Origin: an uncultured Lachnospiraceae bacterium
Lineage (GTDB): Bacteria; Bacillota; Clostridia; Lachnospirales; Lachnospiraceae
Length of the DNA stretch: 18,739 bases
Reading direction: 5' to 3'
NCBI GenBank assembly: GCA_900554205.1
Contig: USGM01000062.1
Location: 1-18,739, forward strand
The position numbers were made by a program, and so were the translations under genes. Under the pieces are notes generated by a model. It was not told the origin of the DNA. It did not search any database and saw nothing but the letters and a program-made list of their open reading frames with translations. How positions within the stretch are numbered: position 1 is the first letter of the stretch; each line of letters begins with the position of its first letter. Positions 1 to 7,711 of this stretch are shown one piece after another.

Positions 1-55
1 GTAGAGCACTCGGCTGTTAACCGAGTTGTTGTAGGTTCGAGCCCTACTCGGGGAG
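1..55 (+). tRNA. tRNA-Asn(GTT), 5' part cut off by the window edge
   Basis: The anticodon arm is CTCGG (9-13), loop CTGTTAA (14-20) and CCGAG (21-25), which puts anticodon GTT at 16-18 (Asn). The T arm is GTAGG (31-35), loop TTCGAGC, then CCTAC (43-47). The 3' acceptor strand is 48-54 with discriminator G at 55. The 5' acceptor strand and most of the D arm lie before the window. CCA is not encoded. A terminator follows within a few bases, so this is probably the last gene of its transcript. Confidence 0.95.
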
Positions 56-59
56 CTGT

Positions 60-84
60 GGGAGTCGAAGGACTCCCCTTTTTG
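60..84 (+). terminator. Intrinsic terminator of the tRNA-Asn transcript
   Basis: A perfect 7-bp stem GGGAGTC (60-66) and GACTCCC (71-77) closes a GAAG loop and is followed by a T run at 79-83. It lies 5 nt after the tRNA, so it should end the tRNA transcript. It leaves about 78 nt for the promoter and leader of the downstream peptidase gene, in which I see no convincing promoter. Confidence 0.85.
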
Positions 85-161
85 TTTATACGGGATTTGC
101 GCCAAGGTGCACCCGACGCAGAACCGTTACGGAAAAAGTGTGCACAGAAACGAGGATTAAA

Positions 162-1613
162 ATGGGCGTACTATCAAATCTGGAACCGCAGAGCGTGTTC
201 CGTTATTTTGAGGAAATTACAAAGATACCGCACGGTTCGGGAAATGTGGAGCAGATCAGCAATTTCCTTGCAGCGTTTGCAGAGGAAAGAGGACTGTTCC
301 ATATACAGGATGCTTGGAAGAATGTCATTATTGTGAAGGAGGCAACACCGGGGTACGAGAAGGAGCCTGCGGTGATTCTTCAGGGGCACATGGATATGGT
401 TGCCGTGAAGAAGCCTGACTGCGATATTGATATGAAGAGGGATGGGCTTCGTGTGGCAGTGGACGGCGACAAAATCTACGCAGAGGGAACCAGTCTCGGT
501 GGAGATGACGGCATTGCGGTCGCTTATGCGCTGGCGCTTCTGGCTTCGGATTCCATCAGCCATCCGAAGCTGGAGGTAATTATTACGGTTGATGAAGAGG
601 TCGGAATGGACGGCGCAAGAGAGATAGACCTTTCCATGCTGACAGGAAACCGTATGGTGAATCTTGATTCAGAGGATGAGGGAATCTTTCTGACCAGCTG
701 TGCCGGAGGTGCGAGGGTGAAGTGTGATCTGAAGCTGGAGACACAGAGGCTCGAAGGGCTTACCTACGAAGTTACCGTGGGTGGCCTGCTCGGCGGACAT
801 TCCGGTGGCGAGATTGACAAGGAGAGAGGTAATTCCAACTGCCTGTTCGGTCGCCTGTTAAGACGGCTGTGTGAGAAGATGCCGGTAGGGCTGGCAGAGC
901 TTAAGGGTGGACTGGCGGACAACGCCATTCCGAGGGAGACAGTCGGATTGTTGGTTATTGACAAGACCGACAGCGAGAAATTTGCCTCAGTTCTGGATAC
1001 GGTTGAAAAGGAAATTCAGTCGGAGTTGTCCTCCAAGGATCCGGATGTATTTATCAAGGCGACGGAAAAGGAGTCCGCAGCCATGGAATGTACAACGGCG
1101 GAAAGTACAAGGAAGGCGGCGAACTTTCTCAGTGCGGTTCCCAACGGCGTTCAGGCGATGAGTGCAGACATGCCGGGGCTGGTGGAAACGTCTCTGAATC
1201 TCGGGATTCTGGAGTATGCAGGCGGAGAACTGCGGGCAGAATTTTCTGTGCGAAGCAGTGTCGAGAGTGCAAAGAATGCGCTGATTGGAAAGCTTTTTGC
1301 CCTGACTGAGCTGGCAGGCGGCAGCAATACCGTAACCGGCGACTATCCGGGATGGAAGTTCAGAAAGGATTCACCGCTGCGCGAGAAGATGGTCAGACTG
1401 TACGAGGAGATGTACGGAAAGGCACCGAAGGTCGAGGCAATCCACGCAGGATTGGAGTGCGGTATTCTGGGTAGCAAGATTTCTGATCTGGACTGCGTTT
1501 CCATGGGGCCGGATATGCGGGACATTCACACCACGGAGGAGACGCTGAGCATTTCTTCGACGAGAAGAGTGTGGGAGTACCTTGTGCGGCTGCTTGAGAC
1601 AAAGGAAGCCTGA
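162..1613 (+). CDS. pepD: Aminoacyl-histidine dipeptidase (PepD-type, M20 family)
   Basis: Cytosolic zinc dipeptidase of the PepD/Xaa-His dipeptidase branch of M20, which cleaves dipeptides such as beta-Ala-His and Xaa-His. I start it at ATG 162, with GAGG at 152-155 and a 6-nt spacer; an in-frame GTG at 138 has no comparable site. This gives 483 residues, the usual PepD length. Visible metal and catalytic motifs are HMDMV (H76, D78), GGDDG (D115 as bridging ligand), DEEVGM (E145 as general base, E146 as ligand), NLDSEDEG (D169), and near the C-terminus IHAGLECGI and MGPDMRDIH, the last contributing a conserved metal histidine. It sits alone between a tRNA terminator and the lacZ promoter, so it is probably monocistronic. 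Family assignment is firm; exact substrate preference is inferred. Confidence 0.92.
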   Translation: MGVLSNLEPQSVFRYFEEITKIPHGSGNVEQISNFLAAFAEERGLFHIQDAWKNVIIVKEATPGYEKEPAVILQGHMDMVAVKKPDCDIDMKRDGLRVAVDGDKIYAEGTSLGGDDGIAVAYALALLASDSISHPKLEVIITVDEEVGMDGAREIDLSMLTGNRMVNLDSEDEGIFLTSCAGGARVKCDLKLETQRLEGLTYEVTVGGLLGGHSGGEIDKERGNSNCLFGRLLRRLCEKMPVGLAELKGGLADNAIPRETVGLLVIDKTDSEKFASVLDTVEKEIQSELSSKDPDVFIKATEKESAAMECTTAESTRKAANFLSAVPNGVQAMSADMPGLVETSLNLGILEYAGGELRAEFSVRSSVESAKNALIGKLFALTELAGGSNTVTGDYPGWKFRKDSPLREKMVRLYEEMYGKAPKVEAIHAGLECGILGSKISDLDCVSMGPDMRDIHTTEETLSISSTRRVWEYLVRLLETKEA

Positions 1614-1654
1614 ATCGGACAAAATAGTACATCCCGAGACAGGAAAATTCCATT

Positions 1655-1681
1655 TTGAAACCGGATTCATAATGGTATAAT
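1655..1681 (+). promoter_or_regulatory. lacZ promoter with an overlapping CcpA cre site
   Basis: A consensus -10 TATAAT lies at 1676-1681. The -35 is weak: TTTTGA at 1653-1658 with a 17-nt spacer, or TTGAAA at 1655-1660 with 15 nt. Between them, 1655-1669 reads TTGAAACCGGATTCA and matches the Bacillus catabolite-responsive element consensus WTGNAANCGNWWNCA at every fixed position. A cre between -35 and -10 is the arrangement expected for direct CcpA repression, so lacZ is probably under carbon catabolite control. CcpA itself is not in this window. Confidence 0.72.
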
Positions 1682-1715
1682 GAGGCTTGTCATCAGGAGA
1701 GGAGAGAAAAGTAAG

Positions 1716-4700
1716 ATGAAACAATTTGACTACAATAAGGTAAAGGATCCCGAGTTTTTCCGGGATAACAGGCTTGATGCCCATTCCGATCATGTATGCT
1801 ATGCGAATGAGGAAGAGGAAAAGAGAGGAGTCAGCAGCTTCCGGTTTAACCTGAACGGACTGTGGAAGTTTGCCTATGCGCCGAATTTTGTTTCTGCGCC
1901 GGATGGCTTTGAGGCGGAAGGCTATGATTGTAAGGGGTGGGCGGACATACATGTGCCTGCACATATCCAGATGGAAGGCTATGATGCACCGCAGTACGCG
2001 AATGTACAGTATCCGTGGGACGGTTGGCAGGAGGCTGAGCCGGGAGAGATCCCTGAAAGATTCAATCCGGTTGCAAGCTATGTAAAGTATTTTGAAGTGC
2101 CGGAAAACATGAAGGGTCAGCCTGTCTATATCTCCTTTCAGGGAGTTGAAAGCGCTCTGGCGCTGTGGTGCAACGGCAGTTATGTAGGGTATAGTGAGGA
2201 CAGCTTCACACCCTCGGAATTTGACCTGACACCTTATCTGAAGGATGGAGAAAATAAGCTGGCGGCGCGCGTGTTCAAGTGGAGCTCCAGCAGCTGGTGT
2301 GAGGATCAGGATTTTTTCCGCTTCTCGGGCATATTCCGTGATGTCTACCTCTATACGGTTCCGGCGGTACATATCAGCGACATGAGAGTGCAGACTCTGT
2401 TGCAGGACGGTTTCGACAGGGCAGAGCTCGTGCTGGATCTGAAGGCAACGGCAAACGGTAAGATTAACGTGTCTCTGTTAAAGGAGACGCGAGAGTTCCG
2501 TTATGACGACAGCTACAGGAAAAATCTTGGTCAGGTGACGGAATGCAAGGCGATTGCGGATATGTCCGCGGCATTGAAGAATGAGAATCACTTTGTCATT
2601 CCGGTGGAAAAGCCGCTGCTGTGGAGTGCGGAGGAGCCGAACCTTTATAAGTTGAAAATAGAAGTCCTCGATGAGAGCGGAAGGCTGCAGGAGGTGATCC
2701 CCGTGCAGGTCGGTTTCCGTCGCTTTGAAATCGCGGACGGACTGATGAAGCTGAATGGAAAGCGTATTGTCTTTAAGGGCGCTAACAGACATGAGTTCAG
2801 CTCGCGCACCGGTCGTGTGGTCAACGAGGAGGAGCTCTGGCAGGATCTTGTGACGATGAAGCAGCATAACATCAATGCAATCCGTACCTGCCATTATCCG
2901 AACGATTCAAGAATCTATGCGCTCTGCGACAGGCTTGGATTGTATATGATTGATGAATGCAATCTGGAGTCCCATGGTTCGTGGACGGCGGCACTGGACG
3001 GCAAGATTCCGATGGAAAATATTGTGCCCGGGAACCGTCCCGAATGGAATGCCATGATGCTTGACCGTGTCGAGTCCATGTACCAGAGAGACAAGAATCA
3101 TCCGGCAATTCTCATCTGGTCCTGCGGAAATGAGGCGTTTGGCGGAAAGAACATTTTTGATATGTCACAGTTTCTGCGGGAGCATGACAAGGGCAGAGTC
3201 ATTCATTATGAGGGTATCTTCCATGACAGGAGCTATCCCGATACCAGTGATGTGGAGAGCCAGATGTACACGCCTGCGGCAAAGATCGAGGAGTGGCTCA
3301 AGAAGGACAGAAGCAAGCCCTTTATCTGCTGCGAGTATACGCATGCCATGGGAAATTCCTGCGGCGCAATGCATAAGTACACGGATCTGACGGACAGAGA
3401 GCCGTTGTATCAGGGCGGTTTTATCTGGGATTATGTCGATCAGTCCATCTATAAGAAGGATCGCTACGGCAATGAGTTTCAGGCATACGGCGGTGACTTT
3501 GACGACAGACCCTGCGACTATAATTTCAGCGGAAACGGTATTGTATACGGCGGTGACAGAAAGCCTTCACCGAAGATGCAGGAGGTAAAGTATAATTACC
3601 AGAATATTTCCGTTGAAGTCATGGAGGACAAAATCAAGATCACGAATAAGAATCTTTTTGCCGATACCAGTGACTTCGACTGCTTCCTCCGCGTCGAGAG
3701 AGAGGGTGTGCTTGTCGAGGAAAGAAAGCTGATGACGGACGTTGAGCCCGGCTGCAGCGGCGAGTTCCCGCAGCCGTTCCTGATTCCCGAGACTGCAGGC
3801 GAGTATGTTGTCACTGTGTCCTTCTGCCTGAAGAAGGACACCGCGTGGGCGAGAGCAGGGCATGAGATCGCGTTCGGGCAGGGCGTGTTCCGTAAGAACG
3901 GAGAGGAGACTTACATTGCCGACAGACCGATTGCAGTGGATAAGACCTTGCAGGTCATTCACGGCAAGAGCAATTTCGGTGTCAGAGGCGAAGAGTTTGA
4001 AGCGCTGTTCTCTTATGGCGGAGGACTTGTCTCCTACCGTTATGGCGGAAAGGAGCTGTTAAAGACGATGCCGAAGCCGAATTTCTGGCGTGCGCCGGTA
4101 GACAATGACTGCGGCAACCACATGATGCAGCGTTACGGACAGTGGAAGCTCGCAAGTATGTATGTGGGAACCTATGGTGTGGAAGGCAAGAATCCTGTTA
4201 TTGAAGAGCAAGGCAACGGTGTTGTTCTCACCTATCGCTACCAGATGCCCACCACGCCGGTCAGCGAGTGCGAGGTGAAGTACAGGATATACGGAGACGG
4301 AACGATTGAGACGACGCTGGCGATGGATCCGGTAAAGGAACTTGGGGATATGCCGGAGTTCGGAATGCTGTTTAAGGTTGACGCTGACCTTGACAATCTG
4401 GAATGGTACGGAAACGGACCGCAGGAGACCTATGCCGACAGACAGCGCGGTGCGAAGCTCGGAATTTTCCGCAACAAGGTCGAGGAAAATATGGCACACT
4501 ATATGGTGCCTCAGGAATGTGGCAACAAGACGGAGGTTCGGTATGCCAAGGTGACGGATGCGAAGGGACGGGGCGTTCTCTTTGCCGGAAATGCCATGAG
4601 CTTTTCAGCGCTCCCCTGGACGCCGCATGAGATGGAAAACGCGGCACATCCGAATGAACTGCCTCCGGTACATTATACGGTCATCCGTGCCGCACTTGCC

Positions 4701-4808
4701 CAGATGGGGGTCGGCGGTGACGACAGCTGGGGCTCAAAGGTACATGACGAGTACCTTCTTCCAGCAGACCGGAGACTGGAGTTTACCTTCTGTTTCAAGG
4801 GAATCTAA
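1716..4808 (+). CDS. lacZ: Beta-galactosidase, glycoside hydrolase family 2
   Basis: Hydrolyses lactose and other beta-D-galactosides by the retaining two-glutamate mechanism; cytosolic, with no signal peptide. I start it at ATG 1716 because AGGAGAGGAG (1695-1704) precedes it; the in-frame ATG at 1680 overlaps the promoter's -10 box. The 1030 residues are close to E. coli LacZ (1024). Order: N-terminal jelly-roll sugar-binding domain (about 30-220), immunoglobulin-like domain, TIM barrel (about 340-630) with the motif NAIRTCHYPN, acid/base E473 in WSCGNEAFGG, nucleophile E540 in CCEYTHAMGNS, then GGFIWDYVDQ, followed by the C-terminal beta domains typical of full-length LacZ. No permease or regulator gene is adjacent, so sugar uptake must be encoded elsewhere. 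A cre site covers its promoter. No clear terminator follows; the 61 nt to the next promoter are AT-rich. Confidence 0.95.
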   Translation: MKQFDYNKVKDPEFFRDNRLDAHSDHVCYANEEEEKRGVSSFRFNLNGLWKFAYAPNFVSAPDGFEAEGYDCKGWADIHVPAHIQMEGYDAPQYANVQYPWDGWQEAEPGEIPERFNPVASYVKYFEVPENMKGQPVYISFQGVESALALWCNGSYVGYSEDSFTPSEFDLTPYLKDGENKLAARVFKWSSSSWCEDQDFFRFSGIFRDVYLYTVPAVHISDMRVQTLLQDGFDRAELVLDLKATANGKINVSLLKETREFRYDDSYRKNLGQVTECKAIADMSAALKNENHFVIPVEKPLLWSAEEPNLYKLKIEVLDESGRLQEVIPVQVGFRRFEIADGLMKLNGKRIVFKGANRHEFSSRTGRVVNEEELWQDLVTMKQHNINAIRTCHYPNDSRIYALCDRLGLYMIDECNLESHGSWTAALDGKIPMENIVPGNRPEWNAMMLDRVESMYQRDKNHPAILIWSCGNEAFGGKNIFDMSQFLREHDKGRVIHYEGIFHDRSYPDTSDVESQMYTPAAKIEEWLKKDRSKPFICCEYTHAMGNSCGAMHKYTDLTDREPLYQGGFIWDYVDQSIYKKDRYGNEFQAYGGDFDDRPCDYNFSGNGIVYGGDRKPSPKMQEVKYNYQNISVEVMEDKIKITNKNLFADTSDFDCFLRVEREGVLVEERKLMTDVEPGCSGEFPQPFLIPETAGEYVVTVSFCLKKDTAWARAGHEIAFGQGVFRKNGEETYIADRPIAVDKTLQVIHGKSNFGVRGEEFEALFSYGGGLVSYRYGGKELLKTMPKPNFWRAPVDNDCGNHMMQRYGQWKLASMYVGTYGVEGKNPVIEEQGNGVVLTYRYQMPTTPVSECEVKYRIYGDGTIETTLAMDPVKELGDMPEFGMLFKVDADLDNLEWYGNGPQETYADRQRGAKLGIFRNKVEENMAHYMVPQECGNKTEVRYAKVTDAKGRGVLFAGNAMSFSALPWTPHEMENAAHPNELPPVHYTVIRAALAQMGVGGDDSWGSKVHDEYLLPADRRLEFTFCFKGI

Positions 4809-4869
4809 GGCTGCACAGAAGAGAATGGGAAAATAGTTGTAAAAATATCTACAATTTTGAAAAAAACAC

Positions 4870-4898
4870 TTGCTTTTTCTCCCCGGACACGGTATAAT
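4870..4898 (+). promoter_or_regulatory. Strong sigma-A promoter for tRNA-Pro
   Basis: TTGCTT (4870-4875) and TATAAT (4893-4898) are separated by exactly 17 nt, and the mature tRNA begins 13 nt after the -10 box. The near-consensus layout suggests strong constitutive transcription, so the tRNA downstream is probably expressed. Confidence 0.82.
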
Positions 4899-4911
4899 CC
4901 TTATTGTGTTT

Positions 4912-4986
4912 CGGGGTGTGGCTCAGCTTGGTTAGAGCGCCATCTTAGGGAGGTGGAGGTCGCGAGTTCGAATCCCGCCACTCCGA
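4912..4986 (+). tRNA. tRNA-Pro with anticodon AGG
   Basis: Acceptor CGGGGTG (4912-4918) pairs with CACTCCG (4979-4985); the discriminator is A4986, and C1-G72 with A73 fits proline identity. The D arm is GCTC/GAGC with a GG in the loop. The anticodon stem CCATC (4940-4944)/GGTGG (4952-4956) encloses loop TTAGGGA, placing U33 before anticodon AGG (4947-4949), which reads CCU. The T stem GCGAG (4962-4966)/CCCGC (4974-4978) contains one A-C mismatch. CCA is not encoded. A34 in a bacterial proline tRNA is unusual. The consensus promoter and the terminator argue for a live gene. Confidence 0.9.
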
Positions 4987-4992
4987 CGAATA

Positions 4993-5037
4993 AAAAGTGC
5001 CAAGATTTCGGCTTTGCTGGAATTTTGGCACTTTTGT
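4993..5037 (+). terminator. Terminator after tRNA-Pro
   Basis: A 15-bp stem (4993-5007 with 5021-5035, one G-U pair) begins AAAAGTGCCAA and closes TTGGCACTTTT over a 13-nt loop. The T tract is part of the 3' arm and continues briefly after it. The symmetrical A and T tails mean it could act in both directions. It ends just before the rlmD ribosome binding site, so rlmD either relies on readthrough or has its own promoter that I cannot see. Confidence 0.85.
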
Positions 5038-5052
5038 TATAGGAGGCTGAAA

Positions 5053-6288
5053 ATGCAGTTGGAACAGCAGAGAACAGAGAAGGAACAGAGAACTAAAAAG
5101 ATTAGCACACCTAAGGTACGCAAAGATACAGCAAAGAAGATCTGCCCGGTGGCGGGAAAGTGCGGCGGCTGCCAGTGGATCAATAAGGAATACGCGGAGC
5201 AGCTGAAGGCGAAGGAGACAAGATTCCGCAAGTTGATGGAGCCGTACTGTAAGCCGGAGCCGATTATCGGCATGGAACAGCCGACACATTACCGGAATAA
5301 GGTACATGCAGCGTTTGGTGAGGATAGGCGGCACAATGTGATCTCCGGCATCTATGAGGCGAACAGTCATAGAATTGTGCCGGTGGACAGCTGCCTGATT
5401 GAAAACAAAAAGGCGGATGAGATCATTGTCTCTATTCGCGGCCTGTTGCGTTCCTTTAAAATTCGTCCCTATAACGAGGACACGGGATACGGTCTGCTTC
5501 GGCATGTCCTTGTCCGCGTCGGTCATGTCTCGGGAGAAATTATGGTTGTGCTGGTGCTCGGTTCGCCGATTATGCCGTCCAAGAATAATTTCGTCAAAGC
5601 ACTGCGAAAGCTTCATCCTGAGATCACTACCGTGGTTGTCAATGTAAATGATCGCGGAACCAGTATGGTGCTGGGCGATAAGGAACAGGTTCTCTACGGC
5701 AAGGGATATATTGAGGATGAGTTGTGCGGCAGGAAATTCCGCATCTCGCCGAAATCCTTTTATCAGGTGAATCCGGTTCAGACGGAAAAGCTATATAACA
5801 AAGCGATGTGTTATGCCGGACTGACGGGAAAGGAGGTTCTTGTGGATGCCTATTGCGGCACAGGAACCATAGGCATTATTGCAGCGGATAAGGCTGGTAA
5901 GGTTATTGGTGTGGAGTTGAACGGCGATGCTGTCAGAGATGCGCGGAACAATGCGCGGATGAACCAGATCAGCAATATAGAGTTCTGCCAGAATGATGCC
6001 GGAAAATTTCTGGTGGAGATGGCGGAGCAGAAAGCGGAAGTAGATGTTGTCATGATGGATCCGCCCCGCAGCGGAAGCACGGAGGCATTTCTGGACGCGG
6101 TGGCGACGATCAAACCGAAGAGAGTGGTCTACGTCTCCTGCAATCCCGACACGCTGGTAAGGGATCTGAAATACCTGACGAAAAATGGCTATCAGGTGAA
6201 AAAATGTGTGGCAGTAGACATGTTTCCGTTCACGGAAAGCTGCGAGGCAGTCGTACAGATGCAGTATCAACCCAAGAAGCTGGGATAG
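5053..6288 (+). CDS. rlmD: 23S rRNA (uracil-C5)-methyltransferase, RlmD/RlmCD type
   Basis: SAM-dependent RNA methyltransferase of the RumA/TrmA family, making 5-methyluridine in 23S rRNA. In Gram-positives one enzyme (RlmCD) can modify both U747 and U1939, so the target site is uncertain. ATG 5053 is chosen because AGGAGG (5041-5046) precedes it by 6 nt; the product is 411 residues. Features: a lysine-rich N-terminal tail (1-29); 4Fe-4S cysteines C31, C37, C40 (CGGCQW) and C114; SAM site DAYCGTGTIG (265-274); VELN at 287-290; MMDPPRSG (334-341); catalytic nucleophile C363 in YVSCNPDTL; and a final TESCEAVV supplying the base E398. The TRAM domain that normally precedes the iron-sulfur motif is absent. 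Confidence 0.9.
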   Translation: MQLEQQRTEKEQRTKKISTPKVRKDTAKKICPVAGKCGGCQWINKEYAEQLKAKETRFRKLMEPYCKPEPIIGMEQPTHYRNKVHAAFGEDRRHNVISGIYEANSHRIVPVDSCLIENKKADEIIVSIRGLLRSFKIRPYNEDTGYGLLRHVLVRVGHVSGEIMVVLVLGSPIMPSKNNFVKALRKLHPEITTVVVNVNDRGTSMVLGDKEQVLYGKGYIEDELCGRKFRISPKSFYQVNPVQTEKLYNKAMCYAGLTGKEVLVDAYCGTGTIGIIAADKAGKVIGVELNGDAVRDARNNARMNQISNIEFCQNDAGKFLVEMAEQKAEVDVVMMDPPRSGSTEAFLDAVATIKPKRVVYVSCNPDTLVRDLKYLTKNGYQVKKCVAVDMFPFTESCEAVVQMQYQPKKLG

Positions 6289-6343
6289 GAAAAGTTATAT
6301 GCCTGACACCCCGGGTAGGGGAAAGATAACAGGAGAAAGTACA

Positions 6344-6988
6344 ATGGCATCCAGCATTATTCATTATGCAATTACATGCGAAATTATCAAGAAAAGAAAG
6401 TTTAGGAATCCTGACCGCCTAAAGCTGGGAGCGGTTCTTCCGGATGCAGGTTGCAATTATGGTAACAGCCATATGAAAATAACCGTTGCCGGAGGGCAGA
6501 AGAAAACATATGATTTTGAAGGTTACAGAAAACTGTTTGGGAATCTGATGAAGACGGATGATCTGTATCTGGGCTATTATCTTCATCTTGTACAGGATGT
6601 GGTTTACAGACACTTTGTGTATGACAAATATCATTGGAATCCGATGATACCGGGGAATATAGATAGGCTTCACAGGGATTATGAGATCGGCAATTCCTAT
6701 GTGATACGGAAGTATCAGTTACGGAATGAGCTTGTAATACCGTCGGATTTTGAGAAGGAAGCTCTGAACAGGTTATGCGCCTTTGACCTGAAGGATTTGC
6801 GTGAAAGCATGGATTCATACTTCCTGCCGGTCGAAGACGGGGATATATTTTTCTTTACGAGGAAAATGACCGATGAGTACATTGCGGAGGCAGTGGAAGA
6901 TTGCATGCGGGAATTGGAAGCTCTGGAAAATGGAAAAGAAGGAATAGATGGCTATGCATGTGCATGGGATAATATGCATATACGTTAG
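6344..6988 (+). CDS. Zinc-dependent phospholipase C-like hydrolase
   Basis: A 214-residue, helix-rich protein resembling the zinc-dependent phospholipase C/S1-P1-type fold family. Candidate metal ligands are H7 (SIIHYAI), D34 (GAVLPDAG), H81 and D85 (YYLHLVQD), and H90 (VYRHF); this H-D-HxxxD-H order is characteristic of that fold. ATG 6344 is preferred because AGGAGA (6330-6335) precedes it and family members start near the SSxIH motif; an in-frame ATG at 6299 also has a plausible site (AGGA at 6287). No signal peptide is visible, so it is probably cytosolic and its phosphoester substrate is unknown. It begins 55 nt after rlmD with no terminator between, so the two may be co-transcribed. Lower GC than its upstream neighbours. 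Confidence 0.65.
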   Translation: MASSIIHYAITCEIIKKRKFRNPDRLKLGAVLPDAGCNYGNSHMKITVAGGQKKTYDFEGYRKLFGNLMKTDDLYLGYYLHLVQDVVYRHFVYDKYHWNPMIPGNIDRLHRDYEIGNSYVIRKYQLRNELVIPSDFEKEALNRLCAFDLKDLRESMDSYFLPVEDGDIFFFTRKMTDEYIAEAVEDCMRELEALENGKEGIDGYACAWDNMHIR

Positions 6989-7008
6989 AGAGCAAAGACA
7001 AAAAATTC

Positions 7009-7052
7009 AACAAGCGGCGAACCGGCGTAACAATCGCCAGTTCGCCGTTGTT
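7009..7052 (+). terminator. Long hairpin after the phospholipase-like gene
   Basis: AACAA-G-CGGCGAAC-C-GGCG (7009-7027) pairs with CGCC-A-GTTCGCCG-TTGTT (7035-7052): about 17 pairs, with one bulged G (7014) and one C-A mismatch, around a 7-nt loop. There is no strong T tract immediately after, only a scattered T-rich stretch, so it could be a weak or factor-dependent terminator or an RNA-stabilising hairpin. It separates the phospholipase-like gene from the sigma factor. Confidence 0.6.
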
Positions 7053-7153
7053 AGTCTGTTAAAAATTCTTCTACAGAGTACAACCTATTTCTCTAAAACC
7101 GTACTTAAATAGTGAAAGCAGCTTTCAATGGAAACTACAGGGAGGAAAACTAT

Positions 7154-7711
7154 GTGGATGACAATAAGATCATAGAACTATATTGGGAACGGAAAGAAGA
7201 TGCAATTAAGGAAACTTCTCTAAAATATGGCGGGTTATGTACCCACATTGCCGGAAATATTCTTTCGAGCAATGAAGATAGCGAGGAATGTGTGAATGAT
7301 ACCTATTTCGCTTTATGGAACGCGATTCCAAGCCAGAAACCAAGTATATTTTCTGCATTTATTGGCCGGATTACAAGAAATCTGGCGTTAAAGAAATATG
7401 AGTATATTTCTGCGTCAAAACGAAATCCTGCTGTGGTTACATCTTTTGAGGAATTGAGCGATTGTGTATCGGGAACGGATAATGTTGAGTCTGAGGTCGA
7501 AAGCAGACAAATCGAAAACATGATCAGTACATTTCTTTGGCGGCAGGGAGAAGAAAAGAGAAATGTGTTTATCAGACGATACTGGTACTTTGATTCTATT
7601 GAAACTATTTGCAGCAGCACCGGGTTCTCTCAAAGCAAGGTGAAATCCATGTTGTATGAAATGCGCCGGAAATTGCGGGCAAATCTGGAAAGGGAGGGAA
7701 TTGAATTATGA
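7154..7711 (+). CDS. ECF-type RNA polymerase sigma factor
   Basis: Directs RNA polymerase to an alternative promoter set. I start it at GTG 7154: GGAGGA (7141-7146) lies 7 nt upstream and the resulting N-terminus (V/M-DDNKIIELY) is typical of clostridial members. The in-frame GTG at 7112 lacks a ribosome binding site. The 185-residue product has region 2 at about 20-75 (EDSEECVNDTYFALWNAIP, then FSAFIGRITRN, the -10 recognition helix) and region 4 at about 130-178 (RNVFIRRYW, then the helix-turn-helix ICSSTGFSQSKVKSMLYEMR). Its stop overlaps the start of the next gene (ATGA at 7708-7711), the classic arrangement of a sigma factor with its anti-sigma. Lower GC than the flanking genes, so possibly acquired. 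Regulon unknown; an ECF-style self-promoter could not be defined confidently. Confidence 0.88.
   Translation: MDDNKIIELYWERKEDAIKETSLKYGGLCTHIAGNILSSNEDSEECVNDTYFALWNAIPSQKPSIFSAFIGRITRNLALKKYEYISASKRNPAVVTSFEELSDCVSGTDNVESEVESRQIENMISTFLWRQGEEKRNVFIRRYWYFDSIETICSSTGFSQSKVKSMLYEMRRKLRANLEREGIEL

Noticed and set aside
1371..2372. Long minus-strand open frame (333 codons) over the pepD end and lacZ start
   Set aside because: It lies opposite two clearly real genes, crosses the lacZ promoter, and its protein has no recognisable features.
7082..7103. ECF-type autoregulatory promoter (AACC, 14 nt, CGTA) upstream of the sigma factor
   Set aside because: The spacer is shorter than the usual 16-17 nt and the motifs are too short to be significant on their own.
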